From the NCBI GenBank assembly GCA_902795715.1, contig CADBME010000301.1:1-6913 (forward strand): DNA of 6,913 nt, read 5' to 3'. Both the position numbers and the translations under genes were made by a program. Numbering within the stretch: the first letter of the stretch is position 1; every line of letters starts with the position of its first letter. The notes under the pieces are model-generated. The model was not told where the DNA came from and did no database searches. It worked only from the letters and a program-made list of their open reading frames with translations. The DNA is from an uncultured Lachnospiraceae bacterium. Lineage in GTDB: Bacteria; Bacillota_A; Clostridia; Lachnospirales; Lachnospiraceae. This document shows, one piece after another, positions 1-6,264 of this stretch.

Positions 1-1
1 C

Positions 2-133
2 ATGACCCTGTTCACATGCAACATCGGCGGACAGACCCGGTGCGCGGTTCGCTGCAGCAGGGTGGAAGGATTTGATTCGGAGACCGGGACGGGATGGAAC
101 GAATGGCAGAGCGAGAAGGAAGGGAATGAGTAA
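2..133 (+). CDS. C-terminal fragment of a probable sortase (5' end outside window)
   Basis: The frame is open from the left edge to TAA at 131-133 and gives 43 residues. It begins MTLFTC and continues GGQTRCAVRC. The TLxTC motif followed 7 residues later by Arg is how the catalytic Cys and Arg strands of sortase transpeptidases end, and sortases finish soon after this point, as here. Sortases are membrane-anchored enzymes that join surface proteins to the Gram-positive cell wall or to pilins. The catalytic His and the membrane anchor would lie upstream and cannot be seen. The fragment is about 58% GC (77 of 133 bases), clearly richer than the cas genes that follow, so it probably belongs to the host chromosome backbone. 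The ATG at position 2 is most likely an internal Met, not the start. With so few residues the call rests on one motif, and an unrelated protein with a chance TLFTC is possible. Confidence 0.5.
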   Translation: MTLFTCNIGGQTRCAVRCSRVEGFDSETGTGWNEWQSEKEGNE

Positions 134-148
134 CAGAGAATGCCATGG

Positions 149-190
149 GGCGTCGCACTGAGAAATGATTCATAGTGCGGCGCCTTTTTT
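149..190 (+). terminator. Rho-independent terminator after the sortase-like gene
   Basis: GGCGTCGCACT (149-159) pairs with AGTGCGGCGCC (174-184) over 11 base pairs with one G-T wobble. The loop is 14 bases, and six T residues (185-190) follow directly. It lies 16 bases after the stop of the upstream gene. This is a textbook intrinsic terminator and separates that gene from the cas operon. Confidence 0.92.
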
Positions 191-208
191 GCTGCCGTAA
201 AGTCGGTG

Positions 209-325
209 GGTCAAAATATAGAAATAAACCGTTAAAATGCCAAATTAGTGAAAATCCGCTGAATTTTGGGGGCATAGAACGTTAAACTGACTTGTCTATC
301 AATTGAGATGTCCGTTTTTTTGACC
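209..325. repeat. Short inverted repeat pair enclosing 101 bases
   Basis: GGTCAAAA at 209-216 is exactly complementary in reverse to TTTTGACC at 318-325. The pair encloses the 237-275 stem-loop and both CGTTAAA blocks. Such an arrangement could be the ends of a tiny decayed mobile element or a chance match in AT-rich DNA. No target-site duplication was recognised. The match is short, so its meaning is uncertain. Confidence 0.35.
237..275. repeat. Imperfect stem-loop of unknown role
   Basis: ATGCC (237-241) can pair with GGCAT (271-275). Inside this, AAATT pairs with AATTT, and AGTG pairs with CGCT with one wobble, leaving the six-base loop AAAATC. A bulged G and a TGGG bulge on the 3' arm interrupt the stem. 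No T tract follows on the + strand, so it is not a standard + strand terminator. On the - strand the stem is followed by TTTTAA, too weak to call a terminator. It may be a relic of a mobile element or a protein-binding palindrome. Confidence 0.35.
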
Positions 326-359
326 AGATTACGGAAGAAACTAATTTAAATATTTTGTT

Positions 360-389
360 TTGAGAAAAACATCGTACAATAGCTATAAC
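360..389 (+). promoter_or_regulatory. Candidate sigma-A promoter of the cas operon
   Basis: TTGAGA (360-365) and TATAAC (384-389) are separated by 18 bases. They resemble a vegetative promoter about 80 bases before cas3. A competing -10 box, TACAAT (375-380), has only a poor -35 (TTTTGT at 353-358, 16-base spacing). The region is AT-rich, so chance matches are easy. The position downstream of a terminator and upstream of the first operon gene is the main support. Confidence 0.4.
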
Positions 390-470
390 AAGTATAAGAG
401 AAATGCAAATCACATTAGTGTTTTTGAGAGATGCATTAACGATTAAGCATTTGCTTGAAGGAATAATCTT

Positions 471-2861
471 ATGCCAATGTACTATTACGCACACATTCGA
501 AGAAACATAGATGGAACTATTGAAAGGCAGACAATTGAAGAACACTGTCGACATACGGCAGAAATTGCCTCGGAACTGCTTAAACCAATTGGCGCAGGAA
601 AAGCCGCATATCTCACAGGATATTTACATGATATGGGCAAGTGCAAGCGAGAGTTTCAGGAGTATCTCGAGAAATCTTTTAATGGTGAGAATGTATCGAG
701 AGGATCTGTTATTCATACTTTCGCAGGGGTGAAGTATGTATTAGAGAATTATCATAAAAACGGTTCCGAAGTAACACGAATAATTGCTGAAATAATAGCA
801 TATGCAATCGGCGCTCATCATGGACTGTTTGATATTAACATCGCCGGAAAAGACAACGGCTTTGTTCATAGACAAAATGCCGTTGATATCGGATATGAGG
901 AAAGCAAACAGGGATTTTTCGGAAACTGTATCGATGCCGCTAGCATAGATGCTCTTATGAAGGATGCAGAAAAGGAATTATGGGATATTATCTCAAGCAA
1001 GATTCTTGACCTATACAATAAAGAGAATGAGTCAGAAGCAGATGCAGAGATAGCATTTCATATGGGGCTCTTGGAAAGATTATTGCTTTCTTCAGTTATA
1101 GAGGGAGATAGAAGTGATACTGCAACTTTTATGTCAGGCGAATCGTATCCTGTAAGAAAGAGTGTAGATTGGGGAGAGTATCTGGCTAGAATGGAACAAA
1201 AGCTGGAACAACTCCCTAACGAAAAGGCAATTGACACCGCAAGGAAAGAAATCTCAGATCAATGCAGAAAATTTGCAAATCAAAGAGGCGGGATTATAAC
1301 TCTAAATGTTCCTACAGGAGGCGGTAAAACATTAGCATCGCTGAGATACGCTCTGGCGCATGCGTCAGAATATAACAAGAAACACATAGTATTTTCAATA
1401 CCGCTACTCTCTATTTTGGAGCAAAATGCCGCAGTTATTCATCAGTGGATTGAGGATGATTCAATCATACTGGAACACCATTCCAATATTGTAACAGATG
1501 AAATGAGCGGTGAGGACGATGGTGAAAGAGAGGCTCTAATAGAGAGTTGGGATTCGCCGATTATTATTACTACACTCGTTCAGTTACTAAATACGATGTT
1601 CAGTGGTAAAACTTCCTGTATCAGGAGATTTCATTCTTTAGTCGACAGCATAATTGTTATCGATGAAGTACAAACTGTACCGTTGAAGCTGTTATCGCTA
1701 TTTAATCTTGCAGTGAGTTTTTTAACAGAAGTGTGTAATACAACTGTGGTTTTGTGTTCTGCAACACAGCCTGAGCTGGCAAAGACAGAGCATCCGCTAT
1801 TATCGGATCCTGTAGAAATGGTGCCATACAGCAAAAAAATATGGGATGTGTTTAGGAGAACAGAATTAACAGATGGCGGAAGCATGTCTTTGGAAGAAGT
1901 GCCGGGTTTCGCAGTCAGTCTGATTGGAACTGATAAAAGTCTGCTGGTCGTATGTAATAAGAAAACGGAAGCGGAATATGTGTTTAGCAGACTATTTGAA
2001 AAAGGATACAACTGCTATCATCTTTCGGCATCAATGTGCATGGAACACAGAAGAAAAACATTGAAAGAAATGGAAGATGATTTAATGGATGCTGACATAA
2101 ATCATCCCGTTATCTGTGTCGCAACACAGGTCATTGAAGCAGGAGTAGACCTTTCTTTTCAAACAGTAATTCGCTTTGCAGCCGGCATGGACAGCATAAT
2201 TCAGGCGGCCGGAAGATGCAACAGAAATGCTGAGAATAAAGAAATCTCAAAAGTATACATCATTAGGCTGAAGGGAGAGAATCTCGCCAAATTACAAGAT
2301 ATTAAAAGAGGAAAAGACGCCACGATCGGTCTTCTTTACGAATATGGAAATAATCCTCAGAAATTCTCGTATGACTTAAGCTCTCAAACAGCAATTAAAC
2401 AGTATTACAGATATTTCTATGATGAATACGATGGCGGGTCAATGAACTTTCCCATTAAGGGAAAGGGATGCTCAATATATGATCTTCTGTCTTTAAACAC
2501 TAAGTATTGTTCGAAAGAAGACAGATACTATTATCGTCAGGCTTTTAAACTGGCGGGGAATTGCTTCAGTGTATTTGATGAAGACAGCATTGATGCAATC
2601 GTCCCTTATGGTGAGGGCAAAGAGATCATAACACAGCTTTGCAGTGTTAATAAGGATGATTTTATTGAAGTGAAGCAACTCTTAAAGAGAGCAGCCCAGT
2701 ATTCGGTTTCCGTTTATCGATATCAACAGAAAGAACTTGAAAGGACAGATGGCCTGTATTGGGTTTACGGTGGCAGTGTAGCAGTACTCGCAGACGAAAA
2801 TTATGATTTAAAAACAGGATTCAGAATGGAACGTCAGCAAATGGATTATTTGGAGGTGTAG
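471..2861 (+). CDS. cas3: CRISPR-associated helicase/nuclease Cas3, type I-C (HD domain fused to SF2 helicase)
   Basis: Cas3 is the effector that the target-bound surveillance complex recruits. Its HD domain nicks and degrades the displaced strand, using metal ions, while the helicase unwinds DNA with ATP. The 796 residues match the single-chain I-C form. HD residues seen: H25, the H53-D54 pair in LHDMGK, H82, H116-H117 in GAHHG, and D213. Helicase motifs in order: Walker A PTGGGKT (281-287), motif II DEVQ (398-401), SAT (430-432), motif V around ATQVIEAGVD (551-560), and motif VI QAAGRCNR (578-585). Nothing catalytic appears lost. ATG 471 is preferred over the in-frame ATG 477 because GAAGGA at 457-462 sits 8 bases before it. 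This ribosome site is weaker than those of the downstream genes. It is the first gene of the operon, and its stop lies 2 bases before cas5c. The type I-C assignment comes from the gene order as well as the sequence. Confidence 0.97.
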   Translation: MPMYYYAHIRRNIDGTIERQTIEEHCRHTAEIASELLKPIGAGKAAYLTGYLHDMGKCKREFQEYLEKSFNGENVSRGSVIHTFAGVKYVLENYHKNGSEVTRIIAEIIAYAIGAHHGLFDINIAGKDNGFVHRQNAVDIGYEESKQGFFGNCIDAASIDALMKDAEKELWDIISSKILDLYNKENESEADAEIAFHMGLLERLLLSSVIEGDRSDTATFMSGESYPVRKSVDWGEYLARMEQKLEQLPNEKAIDTARKEISDQCRKFANQRGGIITLNVPTGGGKTLASLRYALAHASEYNKKHIVFSIPLLSILEQNAAVIHQWIEDDSIILEHHSNIVTDEMSGEDDGEREALIESWDSPIIITTLVQLLNTMFSGKTSCIRRFHSLVDSIIVIDEVQTVPLKLLSLFNLAVSFLTEVCNTTVVLCSATQPELAKTEHPLLSDPVEMVPYSKKIWDVFRRTELTDGGSMSLEEVPGFAVSLIGTDKSLLVVCNKKTEAEYVFSRLFEKGYNCYHLSASMCMEHRRKTLKEMEDDLMDADINHPVICVATQVIEAGVDLSFQTVIRFAAGMDSIIQAAGRCNRNAENKEISKVYIIRLKGENLAKLQDIKRGKDATIGLLYEYGNNPQKFSYDLSSQTAIKQYYRYFYDEYDGGSMNFPIKGKGCSIYDLLSLNTKYCSKEDRYYYRQAFKLAGNCFSVFDEDSIDAIVPYGEGKEIITQLCSVNKDDFIEVKQLLKRAAQYSVSVYRYQQKELERTDGLYWVYGGSVAVLADENYDLKTGFRMERQQMDYLEV

Positions 2862-2863
2862 AA

Positions 2864-3601
2864 GTGAAGACAAAACATCCGAATATTGTTGAATTTCAAG
2901 TGTCCGGACCATATGCACTGTTCTCCGACCCGATAATGAGGGTTGGAGGAGAAAAATGCACTTATCAGATTCCTACTTATGAATCATTGAAGGGAATCAT
3001 GATGTCCGTTTACTGGAAGCCGACAATCATCTGGTACATTGACAAAGTCAGGGTCATGAAGCCAATCCAGACAGAGGTTAAGGGAATCAGGCCGATTAAG
3101 TATAATAATGGAGGGAATGACCTTGCATATTATACGTATCTCAAAAACTGCAAATATCAGGTACAGGCTCATTTTGAATGGAACGACAACAGACCGGAAC
3201 TGGAGTGTGACAGAAACGAGAACAAACACCACCAGATCGCAAAAAAAATGATCAGAAAAGGTGGACGCCGCGATGTCTTTCTCGGTACAAGAGAATGCCA
3301 GGGATATGTAGATCCATGCGTCTTCGGAGAAGGAGAAGGCGCTTATGATGACATACCGCAGCTGGCTTTTGGCGTGATGTACCATGGAATTACTTATGCA
3401 GACGAGGCATATTCTGATGAGACAAAAAACAGAATGACCGTTAACTTTTGGAGACCGGTTATGAAAAACGGTATTATTGAATTCTTACGGCCCGAAGAGT
3501 GCCCAATCCACAAGCCGGAACATGAGATGTCGATAAAAGAATTCGGAAAGCACGTTAACTTTTCGGGAATTGAAGAGTTTTCAGGAGGTGATGTCGGATG
3601 A
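2864..3601 (+). CDS. cas5c: Cas5c (Cas5d), pre-crRNA endoribonuclease and 5'-end subunit of type I-C complex
   Basis: This RAMP-fold protein replaces Cas6 in type I-C: it cuts pre-crRNA within the repeat and stays bound to the crRNA 5' handle. At 245 residues it has the usual length. The family signature is clear: SVYWKPT near residue 50, NKHHQIA at 120-126, and GGRRDVFLGTREC at 133-145, where the run up to YVD (148-150) is typical of I-C. By position, Y50, K121 and H122 correspond to the Tyr-Lys-His set known for Bacillus halodurans Cas5d (Y46, K116, H117). H123 makes the His a doublet. It starts at GTG 2864, supported by GGAGGTG (2852-2858) with a 5-base gap. That ribosome site lies in the last codons of cas3, so the two genes are probably translationally coupled. 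The stop overlaps the cas8c start as ATGA. Confidence 0.97.
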   Translation: MKTKHPNIVEFQVSGPYALFSDPIMRVGGEKCTYQIPTYESLKGIMMSVYWKPTIIWYIDKVRVMKPIQTEVKGIRPIKYNNGGNDLAYYTYLKNCKYQVQAHFEWNDNRPELECDRNENKHHQIAKKMIRKGGRRDVFLGTRECQGYVDPCVFGEGEGAYDDIPQLAFGVMYHGITYADEAYSDETKNRMTVNFWRPVMKNGIIEFLRPEECPIHKPEHEMSIKEFGKHVNFSGIEEFSGGDVG

Positions 3602-5400
3602 GCTTGCTGCAACAGGCGTGCGATACATATGACTACGCTGAGAAAGATCATGCCGGTGTATATGAGTCGGGGAAAAACGAACCGTTGGCCCCGATTTGTC
3701 ATGCAATTACAAATGCAAAAATAGAGATTACAGTTGATGCGGATGGTAATTACATCCAGGGAATTGAGGTAGATAAAGGCGATGCTAAAACGATCTTTCC
3801 AGTCACGGAAGAATCTGCAGGGAGAACAGCTGCACCATGTGCACACCCGCTATGTGAGCAATTGGGGTATTTAATCCCTCATAATACAGAAAAATATGAA
3901 TTATACATAAGGCAATTGAAGGAATGGAACTTGTCTGAATATTCTCACCCGATGCTTCATCCTATATTGATTTACGTCAATAAAGGAACGATCATTAAGG
4001 ATTTGACTGATGAGAATATTATCAAGATCAACGAAAATGGAACACCAAAGGACGAAAAAGCATTTATTCGTTGGAGGGTTATCGGAATTGGGAATGAAAG
4101 CGGTGCATGCTGGAAAAATAGAAACCTTCAGAATGCATACAGCAGATATTACCTTTCAAGAATACAAGAAAGAGATAGAGATGTATGCATGATTAATGGA
4201 AATATTGAGCCGGTAGCAAAACAGCATGCTAAAGGGATTGTGTCGCTGAATGGGAATGCAAAACTTATCTCTTCAAATGATTCTATTAACTTTACTTATA
4301 GAGGACGGTTTATAAACGATGCAGAGTCTATGACCGTGGGATACCTGGCATCACAAAAATCTCATAATGCACTGAGATGGATTATTGCTAATCAGGGCAG
4401 GTATTGTGCTGGAAGGAATTTCGTTTGCTGGAATCCACAGGGAAAAGAAATTCCAAAAGTAATGTCTGTTATGCGCCCCAAAAGAACGCAAGAAAAGGGT
4501 GATTCGGTTAGCTATACTCCAAGCGATTACAAAGAGAATCTTGCTAGAATACTGAATGGATGGAAAACGGATCTTCCTATAGATGCAAAAGCAGTTGTTG
4601 CTGTATTTGATGCGGCTACGACAGGAAGACTCTCACTATCGTATTACAGTGAGATGCAGGCGACAGGTTTTTTGGAGAGGTTAAAACACTGGGACGAGAC
4701 TTGCTGCTGGCCGAATAAAGACTTAGGTATACAATCGCCTTCTCTTATGAAAATTGCATGCTATGCGTTCGGAACATTGCGGAATAATAAGATCGAAGCG
4801 GATGATAGCATATTGAAACAGGCAATGTTGAAACTTGTTGCCAGTAGATTGGAAAAAGCGAAAATACCAACGGACATAGAAAGAATACTGGTAAAAAAAG
4901 CAGGAACTCTAATGTTGTATGACGATAGTAAAGCCGGTAACTGGCTTCGCAGTGATCTTTTATTTACTGCCTGCGCAGTTATAAAAAAGTATCGGTTTGA
5001 TTATTACAGGGAGGAATGGAATATGGCCCTTGAAAAGGAGAAGAAAGATCGAAGCTATCAATACGGACGTTTGCTTGCCGTACTTGAAAAAGCTGAACGC
5101 GATACATATGGTATGGATGAAGATCGTGAACCAAATGCAATGCGAATGCAGTCGGTATTTACGCAGCGTCCTCAATATGCATCCAGAATGATTTGGGAGC
5201 AAGTCAAGAGAGGCTATTTCAGACGTCTTTCGAAGGGACAGAGAACCTATTACGAGATACTCATTGGACAGATTATGGAACAGTTAAGTGAATTTGAAGA
5301 GGAGGCCAACAAACCTTTAGAAGACACTTATCTATTGGGATATTATCTCCAGAAAAACGAAATGTATACCGGCAGGAACAAAGATCAGAAAGATAATTAA
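3598..5400 (+). CDS. cas8c: Cas8c (Csd1), large subunit of type I-C surveillance complex
   Basis: Cas8c recognises the PAM, helps open the DNA duplex and provides the docking surface for Cas3. The 600 residues fit the Csd1 family. Family-typical segments are the AKLISSND...FTYRGRF stretch (221-238) and SQKSHNALRW (252-261). The C-terminal part from about residue 475 is highly charged and predicted helical by eye, like the small subunit. The start ATG 3598 overlaps the cas5c stop by 4 bases and has AGGAGG at 3583-3588, so the start is secure. The 3' end contains a second, in-frame translation start for Cas11c (see 5023-5400), so this gene encodes two proteins. No frameshift or gap is seen. PAM preference cannot be read from the sequence; studied I-C systems commonly use TTC. 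Confidence 0.96.
   Translation: MSLLQQACDTYDYAEKDHAGVYESGKNEPLAPICHAITNAKIEITVDADGNYIQGIEVDKGDAKTIFPVTEESAGRTAAPCAHPLCEQLGYLIPHNTEKYELYIRQLKEWNLSEYSHPMLHPILIYVNKGTIIKDLTDENIIKINENGTPKDEKAFIRWRVIGIGNESGACWKNRNLQNAYSRYYLSRIQERDRDVCMINGNIEPVAKQHAKGIVSLNGNAKLISSNDSINFTYRGRFINDAESMTVGYLASQKSHNALRWIIANQGRYCAGRNFVCWNPQGKEIPKVMSVMRPKRTQEKGDSVSYTPSDYKENLARILNGWKTDLPIDAKAVVAVFDAATTGRLSLSYYSEMQATGFLERLKHWDETCCWPNKDLGIQSPSLMKIACYAFGTLRNNKIEADDSILKQAMLKLVASRLEKAKIPTDIERILVKKAGTLMLYDDSKAGNWLRSDLLFTACAVIKKYRFDYYREEWNMALEKEKKDRSYQYGRLLAVLEKAERDTYGMDEDREPNAMRMQSVFTQRPQYASRMIWEQVKRGYFRRLSKGQRTYYEILIGQIMEQLSEFEEEANKPLEDTYLLGYYLQKNEMYTGRNKDQKDN
5008..5014 (+). promoter_or_regulatory. Internal Shine-Dalgarno site for Cas11c within cas8c
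   Basis: AGGGAGG lies 8 bases upstream of the in-frame ATG at 5023-5025 (Met476 of Cas8c). Strength and spacing are as good as at the true gene starts in this operon. An out-of-frame ATG at 5016 lies only 1 base past the site and would give a 5-codon peptide ending at TGA 5031-5033, so it is unlikely to be the main start. Confidence 0.8.
5023..5400 (+). CDS. cas11c: Cas11c, small subunit translated from an internal start in cas8c
   Basis: Type I-C systems lack a separate small-subunit gene. In studied members the small subunit is made by internal initiation in the 3' part of cas8c and forms the belly of the complex, stabilising crRNA and displaced DNA. Here ATG 5023 is in frame with cas8c and gives 125 residues beginning MALEKEKKDRSYQYGRLLAV, close to the size of known Cas11c proteins. 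The preceding AGGGAGG at 5008-5014 has an 8-base gap. The product looks mostly helical, rich in Lys, Glu and Arg, with conserved-looking segments YGRLLAVLEKAE and LLGYYLQ near its end. It shares its stop with cas8c. I see the start signals directly; expression is inferred from the family. Standard gene callers will miss it because it is nested in the same frame. Confidence 0.83.
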   Translation: MALEKEKKDRSYQYGRLLAVLEKAERDTYGMDEDREPNAMRMQSVFTQRPQYASRMIWEQVKRGYFRRLSKGQRTYYEILIGQIMEQLSEFEEEANKPLEDTYLLGYYLQKNEMYTGRNKDQKDN

Positions 5401-5415
5401 ACAGGAGGATTGATG

Positions 5416-6264
5416 ATGAGTACCCTGAAGAATAAGATCGATTTTGTAGCATTGGTCGCTGTTAACATGGCAAACGCTAATGGAGATCCCCTTAATGGAA
5501 ATCGTCCCAGAACAGACTATGAAGGTTATGGGGAAATGAGTGATGTATGCATTAAGAGAAAAATCCGTAATAGGATGCAGGACATGGGAATGAAGGTGTT
5601 CGTGCAGTCGGATGACAGAAGTGATGACGGGTGCGATAGCCTGAGTAAACGTGCGGATAAGGAAGGCTTCAAAGGTATCAAAAAGGAAGAGGAGTTCTTT
5701 AGTAAAGCCTGTGCGACATGGTTGGATGTGCGCTCATTTGGACAAGTATTTGCATTTAATAACTTGGCTCTTAAATCGGTAGGTGTGAGAGGACCGGTAT
5801 CCATACATCAAGCGGTTAGCGTTGTGCCTGTAGAAATTGTTTCTATGCAGATCACAAAGAGTGTCAGCGGGGACAAAAAAGAAGGCGCAACTCGCGGTTC
5901 TGACACTATGGGTATGAAGCATTTCGTTAAATTTGGAATGTATATTATTAAGGGTTCAATTAATGTGCAGCTTGCTGAAAAGACCGGATTTAGCGATGAA
6001 GACGCAGAAACCATAAAAGAATGCCTCCGTACTTTGTTTGTTAATGATGCGTCTTCGGCTCGTCCCGATGGATCAATGGAGGTAGTTAAGCTGTACTGGT
6101 TTAAACATAACTGTAAAGACGGACAGTATTCAAGTGCAAAAGTACACCGTTCTGTTTCTGTCACACAGAAACCGGAAGTTATGGTTCCCTCTGCGATTGA
6201 TGATTTTGAAATTCAGGTGACACCGCTCAAAGGCCTGGAAATGGAGGAGATAGAAGGTGTGTGA
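5416..6264 (+). CDS. cas7c: Cas7c (Csd2), crRNA-binding backbone subunit of type I-C complex
   Basis: Several copies of this RAMP protein polymerise along the crRNA spacer to form the backbone of the surveillance complex. With the start chosen here it has 282 residues, normal for Csd2. The hallmark N-terminal motif is present: NANGDPLNGNRPR at residues 20-32. RGPVSIHQAV (125-134) and the ITKSVSGD segment (146-153) are also family-typical. The reading frame opens at TTG 5410, then ATG 5413 and ATG 5416. The ribosome site GGAGG is at 5404-5408, giving gaps of 1, 4 and 7 bases, so ATG 5416 is the best choice and 5413 is possible. The gene follows cas8c by 15 bases, and its last 8 bases overlap cas4. 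Its ribosome site is among the strongest here, which suits a subunit needed in several copies per complex. Confidence 0.96.
   Translation: MSTLKNKIDFVALVAVNMANANGDPLNGNRPRTDYEGYGEMSDVCIKRKIRNRMQDMGMKVFVQSDDRSDDGCDSLSKRADKEGFKGIKKEEEFFSKACATWLDVRSFGQVFAFNNLALKSVGVRGPVSIHQAVSVVPVEIVSMQITKSVSGDKKEGATRGSDTMGMKHFVKFGMYIIKGSINVQLAEKTGFSDEDAETIKECLRTLFVNDASSARPDGSMEVVKLYWFKHNCKDGQYSSAKVHRSVSVTQKPEVMVPSAIDDFEIQVTPLKGLEMEEIEGV

Larger units (their letters stand above)
191..470. other. Noncoding region between terminator and cas3
   Basis: About 280 AT-rich bases hold no convincing gene on either strand. The region contains an 8-base inverted repeat (GGTCAAAA/TTTTGACC) that encloses a stem-loop, a pair of related CGTTAAA blocks 50 bases apart, a candidate promoter at 360-389 and a short 5' leader with complementary segments. 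No CRISPR repeats, tRNA or recognisable riboswitch were seen. The change from GC-rich to AT-rich sequence happens here, so the edge of the transferred cas island probably falls within or near it. Confidence 0.6.

Noticed and set aside
191..470. Possible CRISPR array or leader upstream of cas3
   Set aside because: No unit of about 30 bases repeats here; the only repeats are short blocks of 7 to 15 bases.
12..554. Two minus-strand open frames (12-275 and 282-554) over the sortase tail, the terminator and the cas3 leader
   Set aside because: The first crosses the clear terminator and antisenses the sortase-like frame; the second runs into the start of cas3. Neither shows a recognisable domain.
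1316..1321. AGGAGG inside cas3, a possible internal ribosome site
   Set aside because: It encodes part of the Walker A motif, and no suitable start codon lies at the right distance downstream.
2984..3846. Long minus-strand open frames opposite cas5c and the start of cas8c (133 and 150 codons)
   Set aside because: They lie opposite strongly conserved cas genes, have no ribosome site or domain that I recognise, and cross the cas5c-cas8c junction.
5299..5304. GAGGAGG-like site near the end of cas8c
   Set aside because: No start codon follows within a useful distance; it reflects Glu-Glu codons.
5410..5412. TTG as the cas7c start
   Set aside because: It is only 1 base past the GGAGG core, too close for initiation; ATG 5416 has a 7-base gap.
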